64,000 nt of DNA from Alphaproteobacteria bacterium. Lineage in GTDB: Bacteria; Pseudomonadota; Alphaproteobacteria; Micavibrionales; Micavibrionaceae. A model generated the notes under the pieces. That model made no database searches and was not told the DNA's origin. It saw only the letters and a list, made by a program, of their open reading frames with translations. Every line of letters starts with the position of its first letter. The first letter of the stretch is position 1. Location: the NCBI GenBank assembly GCA_030427385.1, contig JAUHWR010000001.1:1-64000 (forward strand). Direction: 5' to 3'. The position numbers and the translations under genes are program-made. This document shows positions 8,340 to 18,404 of the stretch, piece after piece.

Positions 8340-9371
8340 ATGAAGCTTGCGCAAATTATGGCGGGATCACCGGTAGGCGGGGCGGAGACATTTTATATGG
8401 ACGGTGTTATGGCCTTGCATGAAACCGGATGCGAGCAAATTGCTATGACTCGTGATAATAACCCCCATCGTATCGAAAATTTTCAAAAATTGGGAATTCC
8501 GGTAAAGACGGCCTCTTTTGATAAAAATTTATATTGTTCAACGCAGAATAAATTAAAAAATATGATTGAGGGGTTTCGGCCCGATATTGTGCATCATTGG
8601 CTGGCACGTGCGGGATCTTTTGCAGTAAAGGGCGCGCATGTCAATATTGGTTGGTATGGCGGGTATTATAAACCGTCTTACTATAAAAATTGCGCGCATC
8701 ATGTGGCGGTCACCAAGGATATTGCCGACCATATTATCCGCGAGGGAATTCCAGCAAAGAACGTGCATGTTCTTCATTTATATGCGGTTTGTGAACCAAT
8801 GCCCGCGATTGATCGCGCGCAATTCGATACGCCCGATGATGCCCCGTTATTATTATCATTGGCGCGTTTGCATGAAGCAAAAGCATTGGATGTTTTGATT
8901 GATGCGATGGAGAGTGTTCCGGATGCTTATTTATGGTTGGCGGGAACAGGGCCGTTAGAAACCGTCTTAAAGGAACAGGTGCGCGCGCAGAATTTGGATG
9001 ATAGGATTAAATTCTTGGGATGGCGAAATGATCGGGAAGCGTTATTGGCAACGGCAGATATTTGTGTTTTTCCTTCAAGATATGAGCCATTTGGCGCAGT
9101 GACCATTGAGGCATGGGCGGCGGGCACGCCGATAATTGCCGCAAAATCGCAAGGGCCCAAAGCATATATTTCACATGAAGAAAACGGATTGCTGGTGGAG
9201 ATCGATGATCGAGACGGTTTATCACATGCCATTAACCGATTGATTCAAGATAAGGAATTGCAAGTCGTTTTAAAAGAAAGCGGTTTAAAATCCTATTCCG
9301 AAGGGTTTACTAAAGATGTCTTTAAGCAAAATGCCATGGAATTATATGAGCATGTTCTGCGGTCACGTTAA
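8340..9371 (+). CDS. GT4-family glycosyltransferase
   Basis: The 343-residue GT-B enzyme belongs to the Glycos_transf_1 (GT4) family. It has the nucleotide-sugar binding region SLARLHEAKALDVLIDAM, then WLAGTGPLE and the EX7E motif (E249 to E257 in EPFGAVTIE), followed by WAAGTPIIAAKSQGP. The N-terminal domain starts MKLAQIMAGSPVGGAE, a usual GT-B beginning. It should transfer a sugar in the cytoplasm to a lipid-linked or lipopolysaccharide-type acceptor, but donor and acceptor are not visible. Its last 9 bases overlap the end of ctaA on the other strand. Confidence 0.88.
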   Translation: MKLAQIMAGSPVGGAETFYMDGVMALHETGCEQIAMTRDNNPHRIENFQKLGIPVKTASFDKNLYCSTQNKLKNMIEGFRPDIVHHWLARAGSFAVKGAHVNIGWYGGYYKPSYYKNCAHHVAVTKDIADHIIREGIPAKNVHVLHLYAVCEPMPAIDRAQFDTPDDAPLLLSLARLHEAKALDVLIDAMESVPDAYLWLAGTGPLETVLKEQVRAQNLDDRIKFLGWRNDREALLATADICVFPSRYEPFGAVTIEAWAAGTPIIAAKSQGPKAYISHEENGLLVEIDDRDGLSHAINRLIQDKELQVVLKESGLKSYSEGFTKDVFKQNAMELYEHVLRSR

Positions 9372-10367
9372 TCGTCTTATAAATATTATATAAGTGCCAA
9401 GAAGAAGTAGCGCCGTTGCCTGATGAAGCGCCGCGAGCGGTAGCCATACCATAGATAATAAGGTAGATATTCCCAAACCAACTTGCAGCAAAACAATAAA
9501 CGGCAAGGCGTAAACATCTTTTGTTTTAAGACCGTTTTTTAATGCGCGCACATGCACGGCAATAACCGCGATACAGGATAGAATACCAAGCCAACGATGC
9601 AGGAATTGAATCCCAACCGGATTTTGAAAAAAATTCACCCAAATTGGTGAGTGATAAAGCGCATCAGACGGAAGAATAGCGCCGCCCATAAAAGGAAACT
9701 CATTATAAACCATTCCCGCATCAAGTCCCGCAACATACGCGCCCCAGATTACTGTGATGAATAATAAGTATAATGTTGCCCATGCTTGGCGTTTGAAACA
9801 AAAACTTACCTGGAAAGTTTTCCTATTTTCAATGTCTTGTGCTGTCCATATGAGCGCCGCAAAAATTAAAAACGCCAATCCCAAATGCGCGGCAAGACGA
9901 AAATGGCTGACGCTGGGGCGATCAATCAGGCCGCTTTTTACCATATACCATCCCATAACGCCCTGTAATGCGCCAAGGAAGAGAATAAATAACAAGCGGG
10001 GTTTATAGCCGGTGGGGATTTTATTCCTGATCCAAAAGTATAATAACGGCGCGGCATATACCAAACCGATTAGCCGCCCCCATAAACGATGGAGCCATTC
10101 CCAGAAGAAAATATGCTTAAAATCCTCTAAACTCATCCATGAATTTACTTTGATGAATTCGGGAGTTTGTTGATATTTTGCAAAAACACGCTGCCATTCG
10201 GCTTCTGATAAGGGTGGCAAAGCGCCGATGAGCGGTTTCCATTCCACCATCGATAATCCGCTCTCGGTCAGGCGTGTAATCGCGCCAATAACCGCCATAG
10301 TAAAGACCATAAAGGCGGTTAAATATAGCCAGAGAGTTATTGTGTTATGTGCATTGATTTTTTGCAT
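9363..10367 (-). CDS. ctaA: Heme A synthase (COX15/CtaA type)
   Basis: This inner-membrane enzyme oxidises heme O to heme A for aa3-type cytochrome oxidase. The 334 residues form eight membrane helices. The four conserved heme-binding histidines are in place: H93 in WEWLHRLWGR, H161 in RLAAHLG, H257 in FLHRWLG and H315 in LHQATAL. The early GAITRLTESGLSMVEWKP block is diagnostic of the COX15 branch shared by alphaproteobacteria and mitochondria. It is monocistronic, divergent from the flavoprotein gene, and overlaps the glycosyltransferase gene tail to tail. It implies that the organism has a heme-A terminal oxidase encoded elsewhere. Confidence 0.95.
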   Translation of the reverse strand: MQKINAHNTITLWLYLTAFMVFTMAVIGAITRLTESGLSMVEWKPLIGALPPLSEAEWQRVFAKYQQTPEFIKVNSWMSLEDFKHIFFWEWLHRLWGRLIGLVYAAPLLYFWIRNKIPTGYKPRLLFILFLGALQGVMGWYMVKSGLIDRPSVSHFRLAAHLGLAFLIFAALIWTAQDIENRKTFQVSFCFKRQAWATLYLLFITVIWGAYVAGLDAGMVYNEFPFMGGAILPSDALYHSPIWVNFFQNPVGIQFLHRWLGILSCIAVIAVHVRALKNGLKTKDVYALPFIVLLQVGLGISTLLSMVWLPLAALHQATALLLLGTYIIFIRRLT

Positions 10368-10392
10368 GAAATCCTTATTTTAGCCTTCTTAA

Positions 10393-11472
<1,080 letters not shown>

Positions 11473-11617
11473 ATCCCTGAGTTTATAGAAAAGAGGGATC
11501 TTTGAATGATATTTTACATATAACTAATTGTAATCACAAATCTTTTTAGTTTTTTAACCCTTTCTACGTTATAGTGATACTCAATTATTAATCAGACTAA
11601 ATTTCATTTATAGAAGA

Positions 11618-13516
11618 ATGCTAGACGATAACGACAAATTAGAGTTGGAAGATGAGGATTTATTGCCTGAGGAGCGTAGCCTTGTTCCCCAAAAAGATCC
11701 TTTAAAAAAAGAAAGTGCGCTTTCAGGTATGAGAGGGCATCGCAATCTTGATGCGAGAAATTCAGCCAAGCGAACCCATGTCTCAAATGTGGGACAAGGT
11801 GATGTTGATGAGGCCGCTTCAGAAAATAAGGGCCGGATCGGTGATCGCTTGATTGAGATGGGCTTGATTACGCAAGATCAGTTAAATGTTGCCATTCAGG
11901 AAAAAAAGCTAACAGGTAAGCTGTTAGGGCAAATCTTTGTTGATTTGGGATTTATCGACGAAGAAACGTTATCTGTCTTTTTATCCGAGAGTTCCGGCTT
12001 TGAAGTTTTTGATCCCAAAAATACAATTGTTGACGGCGATTGTTTGGCGATGATCGATAAGCAGACGGCGATGCGCCATAATGTTATGCCGGTGTCTGTG
12101 TCTAATAATCGTATATATGTGGCGATGTCCGATCCTTATGATGTGGTGGCATTGGATACATTGCGTCAGCATTTGCCCAAAAATTTGGAATTAATGCCGA
12201 TGGTGACCACGGCAAAAATTTTATCAGATGCGATTGATGCGACTTATGGGTATGCGAGTTCCATTAAGGACATTCTGAAAGAGCTGGAAAATGAGGATTT
12301 TGATCCCGATGATGTGGCCCAGTTAAACGCCGAAGATGCTTTAACGCATCCGATTGTGCGCTTGGTAAATGCTCTTGTATTTGATGCTGTGAAAATTGGC
12401 GCATCGGATTTGCACTTTGAACCGGAAGAAAATTTCGTCAGGTTGCGTTATCGTATTGATGGAATTTTGCATACAGCGCAAATCCTGCACAGACAGCATT
12501 GGAATGGTATTGCTCAACGTCTTAAAATTATGTCGGGTATGAATATTGCTGATAAGTTAACGGCGCAAGACGGGCGTTTTGAATTGGCAATCGGCGGCAA
12601 GCGCGTTGATTTCCGTGTGTCGTCTTTGCCGACTGTTCACGGTGAAAACATTGTATTGCGGGTTCTGGATCAGAGCGAGAGTATTATGGCGCTCGAAGAT
12701 TTGGGCTTTAGCCCCGATAATCTAAAGAAAATTAAATCGGCACAATCGCGTCCTGAGGGCATTATAATTGTGACCGGGCCCACGGGTTCGGGTAAGACCA
12801 CCTCGCTTTATTCAATGTTAAATGAGATTAACAGCGTTGAGACAAATATTCAGACATTGGAAGATCCGGTGGAATATTCACTGCCTATGATCCGCCAGAC
12901 CTATGTCCGCGAAGGTGTATTGGAATTTGCAGACGGGATTAAAGCGTTGCTGCGTCAGGATCCGGATATTATCTTTATCGGGGAAATTCGAGATGCCGAA
13001 ACGGCCAATATGGCATTGAAAGCAGCGATGACTGGTCACCAGGTCTATTCAACATTGCATACGAATGATTCGTTCGGGGCTTTGCCACGTTTATTGGATT
13101 TGGATTTAAAGCCGGGCATGCTTGCGGGCGCGATTGTCGCAATTTTTGCCCAGCGTTTAGCCAGACGGCTATGTACCGGATGTAAAGAGGAATATTCGCC
13201 AGACGTGGATGAATGCGCCATTATAAAGGCAGATCCCGAAAATCCGCCGAGAATTTATCGCGCTCCCAAAGGGCAAAATAATTGTAAGATGTGCGGCGGC
13301 ACAGGATATAAGGGACGTGTGGCGGTTGCCGAGATCTTAATGATGGATGAGGATCTGGATGAATTGCTCGCGGAAGGCAAGTCAAAAGCAGAAATAAAGA
13401 ATAAGGCTGTAGAAAAAGGCTTTAAAAGTATGAAAGATGATGGCATTCTGAAAATACTGGATGGATTGACAAGTATCGAAGCAATCGCCAGAGTAGTAGA
13501 CGTGTATAAAGAATAG
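11618..13516 (+). CDS. pilB: Pilus assembly ATPase, PilB/MshE/GspE family
   Basis: This cytoplasmic hexameric ATPase powers pilus extension. The 632 residues start with a charged unstructured region (1-70), then an MshEN/T2SSE_N domain (about 75-220). The motor domain follows, with Walker A GPTGSGKT (387-394), Asp box DPDIIFIGEIRDAET and His box TGHQVYSTLHTND. Near the C-terminus the four-cysteine zinc element (CTGC...CKMC) of PilB/GspE is present. MshEN domains often bind cyclic di-GMP; whether the binding residues are intact was not checked. It opens the pilus locus, with a TATAGT -10-like box at 11570-11575, and is followed after 26 bp by pilC. Confidence 0.93.
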   Translation: MLDDNDKLELEDEDLLPEERSLVPQKDPLKKESALSGMRGHRNLDARNSAKRTHVSNVGQGDVDEAASENKGRIGDRLIEMGLITQDQLNVAIQEKKLTGKLLGQIFVDLGFIDEETLSVFLSESSGFEVFDPKNTIVDGDCLAMIDKQTAMRHNVMPVSVSNNRIYVAMSDPYDVVALDTLRQHLPKNLELMPMVTTAKILSDAIDATYGYASSIKDILKELENEDFDPDDVAQLNAEDALTHPIVRLVNALVFDAVKIGASDLHFEPEENFVRLRYRIDGILHTAQILHRQHWNGIAQRLKIMSGMNIADKLTAQDGRFELAIGGKRVDFRVSSLPTVHGENIVLRVLDQSESIMALEDLGFSPDNLKKIKSAQSRPEGIIIVTGPTGSGKTTSLYSMLNEINSVETNIQTLEDPVEYSLPMIRQTYVREGVLEFADGIKALLRQDPDIIFIGEIRDAETANMALKAAMTGHQVYSTLHTNDSFGALPRLLDLDLKPGMLAGAIVAIFAQRLARRLCTGCKEEYSPDVDECAIIKADPENPPRIYRAPKGQNNCKMCGGTGYKGRVAVAEILMMDEDLDELLAEGKSKAEIKNKAVEKGFKSMKDDGILKILDGLTSIEAIARVVDVYKE

Positions 13517-13542
13517 CTATTTAGGTTTCGAGGGACAAGGCC

Positions 13543-14769
13543 ATCAAAAAGTTTAAGTATAAAGCGATTAATCAGAAAGGACGCCCTATTAGCGGGATAA
13601 TATCTGCTAATAGCGAATCTGATTTATATAAACAGCTTCAGACGGTAAATCTTGAATTAGTGACCTGTAATGAAATGGGCCGTAAGACAAGTAATATTCC
13701 GTTATTGTCCAAGGGCGTATCAACGCGCGATATGATCCAGTTATTTGTTCATTTGGAACAAATGCAGGGGGCCTCAGTGCCATTGCTTGATGCGCTTGGT
13801 GATATTCGTGATACAACCGAAAATTCGCGCTTGCGGGATATGATGTCCGAAGTTTATCGCGATGTGAATGAAGGTAACTCCCTATCCGAAGCATTGTCTC
13901 GGCACCCCAAAGTTTTTCCCAATCTGTATATTTCATTGATTGCCGCAGGGGAAGAAACCGGTGATATGGTGTCTTCCTATCGTCAGTTGATTCGATATTT
14001 AAAATGGCGTGATGAGATTAATCGTAAAGTTCGAAAGGCAACATTGATGCCTGCAGTTACAGCAGGTTTTGTGTTTGGCGCACTGATCTTTCTGATGGTA
14101 TTAGTTGTGCCGGAGATTTTAAAATTCGTTGAAAACATGCAAAACATGATGAAGATGGATATTCCGTGGTTTACGACCGCTTTGATTGCCACAACGGATT
14201 TCTTTGGGGCGTATTGGTGGGCGGTTATTCCCATTCCGTTTATATTCGCATTTATTATCATTATGTTGCGCCGTCTTTCCGAGAACTTCTGTTATCGGAT
14301 GGATTTGATGTATCTCAGCCTGCCGGTAGTGGGAAATCTTATACGGAAAATCAGCATTGCCCGTTTTTCCCAAACATTTGCGTCTTTGTTTGCCAGTGGT
14401 GTTGATGTATTAAAGGCGATGCGTTCGGCGCAGGAGACGGTTAATAACCTTTCCATTAGAGAAGCGCTTGACAATACCATTCAATATGTCAAAACAGGTA
14501 GTCCCTTATCAGAGGCATTTAACGCGTCCGGCGAATTTCCAAGCATGGTGGTGCGCATGGTTAAGATTGGTGAAGAGTCGGGGAATTTAACAGAGGTGCT
14601 TGAGCATGTCGGTGTTTTTTACACGAATGACGTGAATGAAGCGGTGGATTCCATGGTTGCGTTAATACAGCCATTGCTAACATTGATTCTCGGCATTATA
14701 ATAGCGTGGATTATTGCAGGGTGCTTTGGTCCGATTTATCTTAATCTTGACAAATTTATGGCGAACTAA
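13543..14769 (+). CDS. pilC: Pilus inner-membrane platform protein PilC/GspF, ATC start
   Basis: PilC is the polytopic platform on which the ATPases act. With the start given here the protein is 408 residues, the usual length. It has two T2SSF domains and membrane segments near residues 170-190, 220-245 and 375-400. The first ordinary start codon in frame is a GTG at 13660, but that would remove the conserved N-terminal block KKFKYKAINQKGRPISG. The upstream frame is open only to a TAG at 13522 and contains no ATG, GTG or TTG. An ATC at 13543 sits seven bases after GAGGGA (13530-13535), exactly where homologues begin. I therefore call an ATC start. A G-to-C sequencing error in an ATG is the alternative. 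Confidence 0.85.
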   Translation: MKKFKYKAINQKGRPISGIISANSESDLYKQLQTVNLELVTCNEMGRKTSNIPLLSKGVSTRDMIQLFVHLEQMQGASVPLLDALGDIRDTTENSRLRDMMSEVYRDVNEGNSLSEALSRHPKVFPNLYISLIAAGEETGDMVSSYRQLIRYLKWRDEINRKVRKATLMPAVTAGFVFGALIFLMVLVVPEILKFVENMQNMMKMDIPWFTTALIATTDFFGAYWWAVIPIPFIFAFIIIMLRRLSENFCYRMDLMYLSLPVVGNLIRKISIARFSQTFASLFASGVDVLKAMRSAQETVNNLSIREALDNTIQYVKTGSPLSEAFNASGEFPSMVVRMVKIGEESGNLTEVLEHVGVFYTNDVNEAVDSMVALIQPLLTLILGIIIAWIIAGCFGPIYLNLDKFMAN

Positions 14770-14771
14770 TT

Positions 14772-16427
14772 ATGAGTCTACCTATATCTCTCCCCGGCCT
14801 TTCCAAAAACGTCCTATTGGTCGGCGATGAGGGGGTTTCTATTTTTAACGTCACTGGCGGCGGCGTAAAATATATTGATCATTTAGCGTGGTTGACGCCT
14901 GATTTTGAAAATAAGCTTACCGATACGCTTCGCAAAGATTGCCCGAAAAAGCCGATTGTTATTTTATATGACATGGTTGAGCAGCATTACCGCAAGGAAT
15001 CCGTTCCCAAGGTTGGGGCTATGGATAAGGCGAATGTTGTAAAAAGAAAAGTGGCCATTACGTTCCCGAATTATAAAATGCGGGCGGCGCTTCCTCTTAA
15101 ATCAAAAAAAGGGGTGGAGTCAGAATCAAAGGCATTGGGGGCATCGCCTTATTTGTTTGCGGCGGTACCGTCCTCTGAATTGATGTCGTCTTTGTTACGC
15201 GGTGTTATCTCTTCCGGTTTACCGATTAGCGGCTTGTATTTATTGCCTGTTGAAGGCGTTGGTCTTGTGAATAAATTGGCCAAGAAAATACCATCGAAAA
15301 AGTCAAAATCACGTTGGACGTTGTTAATGGGGCAACATAGCAGCGGTAATTTAAGGCAAATCGTTGTGCGCGATGGGGAGCTTGCCTTAACACGGATGAC
15401 GCCGTTTTCCGAGGCGCAGGATAATGTCGAAGCCTGGGGGCAGAGCATTTTTCGGGAGTTCAAAGTTACAATTAGTTATCTAAGCCGTTTGGGATATAGC
15501 CCCGATGATGGCATTGATGTTGTTTTGATTGGGTCGGAAGAGGCAACGTCCTTTACGGCGGATTTAATTCCGGCGGACATGGCGTCACTTTTCCCCATGA
15601 CGGTAGATCAGGCCGCGACGCATTCCGGTATAAAAACAAATGTTCATCAGGAAGCTGATTTTGCTGACATTTTATATGTGGCATGGGCGGGGCAGACAAA
15701 TTCTTTCGCTTTGCCGATGTCTGTCGAAAGTCTTGGCCGTGCTACGCGCCCACGTATGATTGCGAATACGTTGATGTTGGCGGGGACAGTTGGGCTTCTC
15801 TGGTTTTTATTTCAGGCAGGTCTGCATACTTCTGAATTTTTATCTGTGCGCGCGGATTTGCAAGAGCGCGAAGCGCAATTACGTGGGGCGCAGGAAACTT
15901 ATGCTCAGTTGTTGGATGAGAAGCAGCGTGAAGGATATGATATTCGTCTTTATAAAGGTGCCTTTGCCGCCGAAGCGGAATTAAACGCATTCGCCCTGAA
16001 GCCTTTTTCTGTATTGAAGGGTATTTCATTGGCGCTGGGCCCGGTTTTAAGTATTGATGATATTGTTATTCGTCATGATGATAATACGGCTGTTAAATTC
16101 AAGAATTTGGATATGATCCCCTCTAATGTGGGTAGGCAATTTAGTATTAACGGGCTGGTTCCTAATAATAATGACGAATATAGGCTATATTCAAAACTTA
16201 GCCTGACTTTTGCTTCCAGCGTTCCTCAAGAAGAGGCGCAAAGAATCTTGACTAATTTAGTGAAGCAAATGGAGCAAAGATTGCCGGAATATGATGTGTC
16301 TATTCTGAAGGCGGTTAGGGACAGAGTTTATGAATATGACGTTGAAGGGCAGATTGGCGCACAAAATAACGAGCCTGAAATTAAGGAAGATAATACGGCG
16401 GTGATTGAAATTAGAGGGGCTGTGTAA
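14772..16427 (+). CDS. Fused PilM/PilN-like (GspL-like) assembly protein
   Basis: This 551-residue protein has the layout of an actin-like cytoplasmic domain (residues 1 to about 325, with early LVGDEGVSIFNV), one membrane helix (about 330-350, NTLMLAGTVGLLWFLFQAG) and a periplasmic part with a coiled coil and a ferredoxin-like fold. In canonical type IV pili these parts are separate proteins, PilM and PilN. In type II secretion and MSHA pili they are joined in GspL or MshI-like proteins. It sits two bases after pilC and directly abuts the PilO-like gene, which fits the PilMNO inner-membrane alignment complex. The assignment rests on architecture and position, not on a clear motif. Confidence 0.7.
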   Translation: MSLPISLPGLSKNVLLVGDEGVSIFNVTGGGVKYIDHLAWLTPDFENKLTDTLRKDCPKKPIVILYDMVEQHYRKESVPKVGAMDKANVVKRKVAITFPNYKMRAALPLKSKKGVESESKALGASPYLFAAVPSSELMSSLLRGVISSGLPISGLYLLPVEGVGLVNKLAKKIPSKKSKSRWTLLMGQHSSGNLRQIVVRDGELALTRMTPFSEAQDNVEAWGQSIFREFKVTISYLSRLGYSPDDGIDVVLIGSEEATSFTADLIPADMASLFPMTVDQAATHSGIKTNVHQEADFADILYVAWAGQTNSFALPMSVESLGRATRPRMIANTLMLAGTVGLLWFLFQAGLHTSEFLSVRADLQEREAQLRGAQETYAQLLDEKQREGYDIRLYKGAFAAEAELNAFALKPFSVLKGISLALGPVLSIDDIVIRHDDNTAVKFKNLDMIPSNVGRQFSINGLVPNNNDEYRLYSKLSLTFASSVPQEEAQRILTNLVKQMEQRLPEYDVSILKAVRDRVYEYDVEGQIGAQNNEPEIKEDNTAVIEIRGAV

Positions 16428-17078
16428 ATGTTTGATTCAAAATATATTAGCAAGAGGAAAGTGGCGCTGCTGATCGGTATCTTCCTGCTTGCGGCAATAT
16501 TGGCGGCCTATACAGAATTATATATTAAGCCAACATTGGTTAAAGATAAAAGGACGCTAACATCGACGACGACGCAATATAATGAAACGAAGACTAAAAA
16601 TTTAAATATCCAAGATGAGCTTGTTTTTTTAAGAGAGAAAAAAGATGATTTTGCGGTTTTAAAAGAGTCCGGATTTTTCAAAAAACAAGAGCGTGATATC
16701 GTTCGCGTGGCGGTAGATGAGGCGATGAGATTATCCGGCATTATTGGCGGAAACTTTAAGGTGTCTTCGCCATCATGCTATGTGAATGATGATTTGGAAG
16801 ATTCTGATTACGTTATTTTAGGAAGCCCGATTTCAATTGATGCCCAATCTTATGAAGATGTAAGTTTATACAAGTTCATGGACTATTTTATGCGTAAGCT
16901 GCCCGGATATTTGGTGGTTGAAAATGTATCTGTTAATCGTACGCAGCCAGTAACTCGTTCCGTTTTGCAACAAATCGGCGTTGGAGAAAAAATTGCTTTG
17001 GTTGATTCAAACCTGTTATTCACATGGTATACCATTGTAGATAAGGGTGACATGCAGTGTTCAGGAGTGAGAAATTAA
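16428..17078 (+). CDS. PilO/GspM-like inner-membrane protein
   Basis: The 216-residue bitopic protein has a short charged N-terminus, one membrane helix at about 12-30, a coiled coil to about residue 95, and a small periplasmic domain. This is the standard layout of PilO and GspM, which dimerise with PilN and connect the platform to the secretin. Its ATG follows the stop of the upstream gene without a gap, so translation is coupled. Two cysteines (C117, C212) could form a disulfide in the periplasm. Sequence similarity alone would not identify it; position between the PilMN-like and PilP-like genes makes the call. Confidence 0.7.
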   Translation: MFDSKYISKRKVALLIGIFLLAAILAAYTELYIKPTLVKDKRTLTSTTTQYNETKTKNLNIQDELVFLREKKDDFAVLKESGFFKKQERDIVRVAVDEAMRLSGIIGGNFKVSSPSCYVNDDLEDSDYVILGSPISIDAQSYEDVSLYKFMDYFMRKLPGYLVVENVSVNRTQPVTRSVLQQIGVGEKIALVDSNLLFTWYTIVDKGDMQCSGVRN

Positions 17079-17671
17079 TGATGAGATATAATATTTTTCC
17101 CCTATCCGTTTTATTTATTGGCGCTTTGACTTTTGGTTCTGCTTTTGCGCAAGATTTAATGCCGGCATATAGTTCCGATTCACCTGAAGTGGCACAAGAT
17201 GTCGAATCTGCCTTGCCTCAGGAACAAGGAGCGGCAGAGCAAGTCGCACCTGCGCCGAAAACCCTCTCTATGCAAGATGAGGTGACGCCCCAGGAAATAC
17301 CATCTTTATTCTTCACGATGGATGCTTTGGCTTTAATCAAAGATGCAATCGAAGGCTTGAATACAAGTACGAACGTTGATGTGACCGATGGTTCAGAAAA
17401 AGAGCCCGGGATACGTGAATTAGCGTTGGGCGGGATTGTGTATGAGAGAAGCGATGATTGGACAATTTGGTTAAACGGATTGCGTATTACACCTGACACC
17501 ATCCCCGGCGAGATATTCGATCTGTCTGTTAGTAAAGAATATATCGACATTAAGTGGTATGATGCCTATACAAACAGACTTTATCCAATCCGTTTGCGCG
17601 CCAATGAGCGATTTAATCTGGACAGCCGTTTATTCTTAACCGGGGTTCATAGCGAAGATCAGCAATTATAA
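17078..17671 (+). CDS. PilP/MshK-like periplasmic protein
   Basis: The 197-residue protein has a signal peptide (hydrophobic stretch ending in GSAFA), an acidic Gln/Pro-rich linker and a small C-terminal beta domain. That domain starts RELALGGIVYERSDDWTIWL and resembles the HR domain of PilP/GspC or MshK, which contact the secretin. The ATG at 17078 overlaps the preceding TAA by one base and has AGGAG ten bases upstream, so I prefer it over the in-frame GTG at 17057. It carries the peptide SPEVAQ near its mature N-terminus, as does the secreted protein at 7.6 kb. Confidence 0.6.
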   Translation: MMRYNIFPLSVLFIGALTFGSAFAQDLMPAYSSDSPEVAQDVESALPQEQGAAEQVAPAPKTLSMQDEVTPQEIPSLFFTMDALALIKDAIEGLNTSTNVDVTDGSEKEPGIRELALGGIVYERSDDWTIWLNGLRITPDTIPGEIFDLSVSKEYIDIKWYDAYTNRLYPIRLRANERFNLDSRLFLTGVHSEDQQL

Positions 17672-17672
17672 C

Positions 17673-18404
17673 ATGTTAAGAGTCGATCACTTAAATGTCT
17701 CTTATGGACGGTTCTCCGCTCTTGAGAATGTGACTCTTGAGCTTGAGCCGGAAAAGGCATTTGGATTAATTGGTTTGAACGGCGCCGGGAAGACGACGTT
17801 AATTAAGACTATTTTGGGATTACGCCAGCCGCAAGGGGGGCAGATATCTTTCTTTGATCAGGATAAGAAGGATATATCAGCATCACAGATTAGAAAACAT
17901 ATTGCGTATTTGCCGGAGCGTTTCGAGCCGCCGGCTTTTTTGAAAGGTGAAGAATTTGTTCATTTTTCGGCGTCTCTCTATCAAAAGAAATTAACCTCTG
18001 CAGACATTATCAATTTGGCCGAAAGTCTAGAGCTTGATCCCGGCGCTTTAAAACGAAGCGTGAATACATATTCCAAAGGGATGCGCCAAAAGCTGGGTTT
18101 AATTGCAACGATTTTAACCGGATGTCAGTTGCTTATTTTAGATGAACCGATGAGCGGGCTTGATCCCAAGGCAAGAGTATGTGTAAAAGATAATATCGTG
18201 TCATTAAAGAAGCAAGGGCGAACTATTTTTCTCAGTTCGCATATTTTATCTGATATGCACGAAATTTGTGATAACGTAGCTGTGCTTCATGATAAGACGA
18301 TACAGTTTTATGGTGAGCCAGAGGCATTAATGAAAAAATTTAGTATGGTTTCTTTAGAGAGAGCGTTTTTAGAAATTATAAAAAATGAAAAACAAGCGGC
18401 ATAA
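17673..18404 (+). CDS. ABC transporter ATP-binding protein inside the pilus locus
   Basis: This 243-residue ATPase has Walker A GLNGAGKTT, the signature region YSKGMRQKLG and Walker B LLILDEPMSGLDPKA, and belongs to the ABC-2/CcmA-type group. Its likely permease is encoded 6 kb downstream at 24345. The start is one base after the PilP-like stop, and its own stop overlaps the ATG of the TPR gene, so it is firmly embedded in the operon. In Myxococcus xanthus the ABC proteins PilH (ATPase) and PilI (permease), with PilG, are needed for pilus assembly. A similar role here is inference from position. Confidence 0.88.
   Translation: MLRVDHLNVSYGRFSALENVTLELEPEKAFGLIGLNGAGKTTLIKTILGLRQPQGGQISFFDQDKKDISASQIRKHIAYLPERFEPPAFLKGEEFVHFSASLYQKKLTSADIINLAESLELDPGALKRSVNTYSKGMRQKLGLIATILTGCQLLILDEPMSGLDPKARVCVKDNIVSLKKQGRTIFLSSHILSDMHEICDNVAVLHDKTIQFYGEPEALMKKFSMVSLERAFLEIIKNEKQAA

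Noticed and set aside
13660-14769. pilC starting at GTG 13660
   Set aside because: It removes about 39 residues that match the conserved GspF N-terminal block, and the GTG has no Shine-Dalgarno site.
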